A stretch of 64,000 bases of DNA from Pseudomonas sp. 7SR1 (GTDB taxonomy: Bacteria; Pseudomonadota; Gammaproteobacteria; Pseudomonadales; Pseudomonadaceae). Shown piece after piece: positions 63,791 to 64,000 of the stretch. The translations under genes and the position numbers were made by a program. Within the stretch, counting starts at the first letter, position 1, and every line of letters begins with the position of its first letter. Under the pieces are notes generated by a model. It made no database searches, was not told the origin of the DNA, and was given only the letters and a program-made list of their open reading frames with translations. The stretch lies in the NCBI RefSeq assembly GCF_900156465.1, contig NZ_LT707064.1, positions 4,293,001 to 4,357,000 on the forward strand, given 5' to 3'.

Positions 63791-64000
63791 CGTGCTTGCG
63801 GGATCTGCGTGAGAGCGCGAACGACAAGTGCTGCCTGTCCTAGTTGTTCAAGTTCCAGGAAACGATAGTGAAAAACGGATAATCCCGGGCTCTGGCCGTT
63901 CGACAGGCATGTGGCCTCCATCGGACGCACCTCGAAAAGACCCGGAAAACGACCCTGAAGGGAGCCACGAGGTTCCTGGATCCCAGAAACGACAAAGCCC
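63791..64000. other. Right-end region without a gene in view
   Basis: The last 210 bases show no coding frame of note. The window ends before any next gene starts. Confidence 0.5.

Overview
The window reads as chromosome of a denitrifying Pseudomonas of the fluorescens group. This is inferred from the high-GC coding bias, the DNR/DnrP/NnrS/NorR set, the MuxABC-OpmB pump, the ADI operon order arcDABC, Pseudomonas-only small families (DUF5064- and DUF6555-like) and the short GTGGGAGC / GCGAGGGGATNNATCCCC intergenic repeats. I cannot name the species.

Region 1 (1-12540) is a nitric-oxide and anaerobic-respiration block. It holds the end of norD, dnrP-dnr with a 29-codon ORF in front, nnrS plus a small membrane protein, the iron-centre repair protein YtfE/RIC, its activator norR, a pdxH paralogue, moaB-moeA (molybdenum cofactor), ubiU-ubiV-ubiT (oxygen-independent ubiquinone synthesis), a DGC zinc-binding protein and a second DNR-type Crp/Fnr regulator. 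The control signals are readable. Two clusters of three GGT-N7-ACC NorR-type sites with almost the same spacing each face a sigma-54 promoter (one for the small ORF-dnr, one for ytfE). ANR/DNR-type TTGAT-N4-ATCAA boxes lie before nnrS, pdxH and ubiU.

Region 2 (12847-23007) is the most unusual block: a nine-gene same-strand cluster with overlaps or very short gaps. Its order is Phd/transposase-like fusion (phdA-like), TpsB/Omp85 transporter (pdtB-like), DUF2341-LamG-ExbB fusion, ExbD, TonB-like, putative porin, secreted coiled-coil protein, YbjN-like protein and membrane-anchored PpiC isomerase, followed by a LysR-type regulator. It resembles the P. aeruginosa pdt locus (recalled, not searched), but no TpsA exoprotein gene is present in the window.

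Region 3 (23108-40779) is general chromosome: aspartate/glutamate racemase, two hypotheticals, tpx, the muxABC-opmB RND efflux operon with a repeat element inserted between muxB and muxC, a dienoyl-CoA isomerase, nudC, a TSUP permease, a truncated MFS gene, and an SRPBCC protein-alcohol dehydrogenase pair.

Region 4 (40963-48844) holds tRNA-Cys(GCA) and tRNA-Leu(TAA), each with a promoter and terminator, a lipoprotein, small Pseudomonas-specific genes and the arginine deiminase operon arcD-A-B-C on the minus strand. A small inverted-repeat (MITE-like) element sits directly upstream of arcD. Copies elsewhere lie exactly at gene ends and supply TAG stop codons.

Region 5 (48788-57743) starts with an AT-rich gap, then HlyD/DUF3302 (yiaV/yiaW-like), a Nudix hydrolase, several small proteins, a lipoprotein polysaccharide deacetylase, an orphan sensor histidine kinase and a prohibitin/SPFH protein. 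Region 6 (57755-63790), next to a tRNA-like remnant and terminator, is a metabolic set: a hydroxyacid dehydrogenase-alpha/beta hydrolase fusion, a LysR regulator, an MFS exporter with a perfect palindromic operator, an SDR and a SnoaL-like protein.
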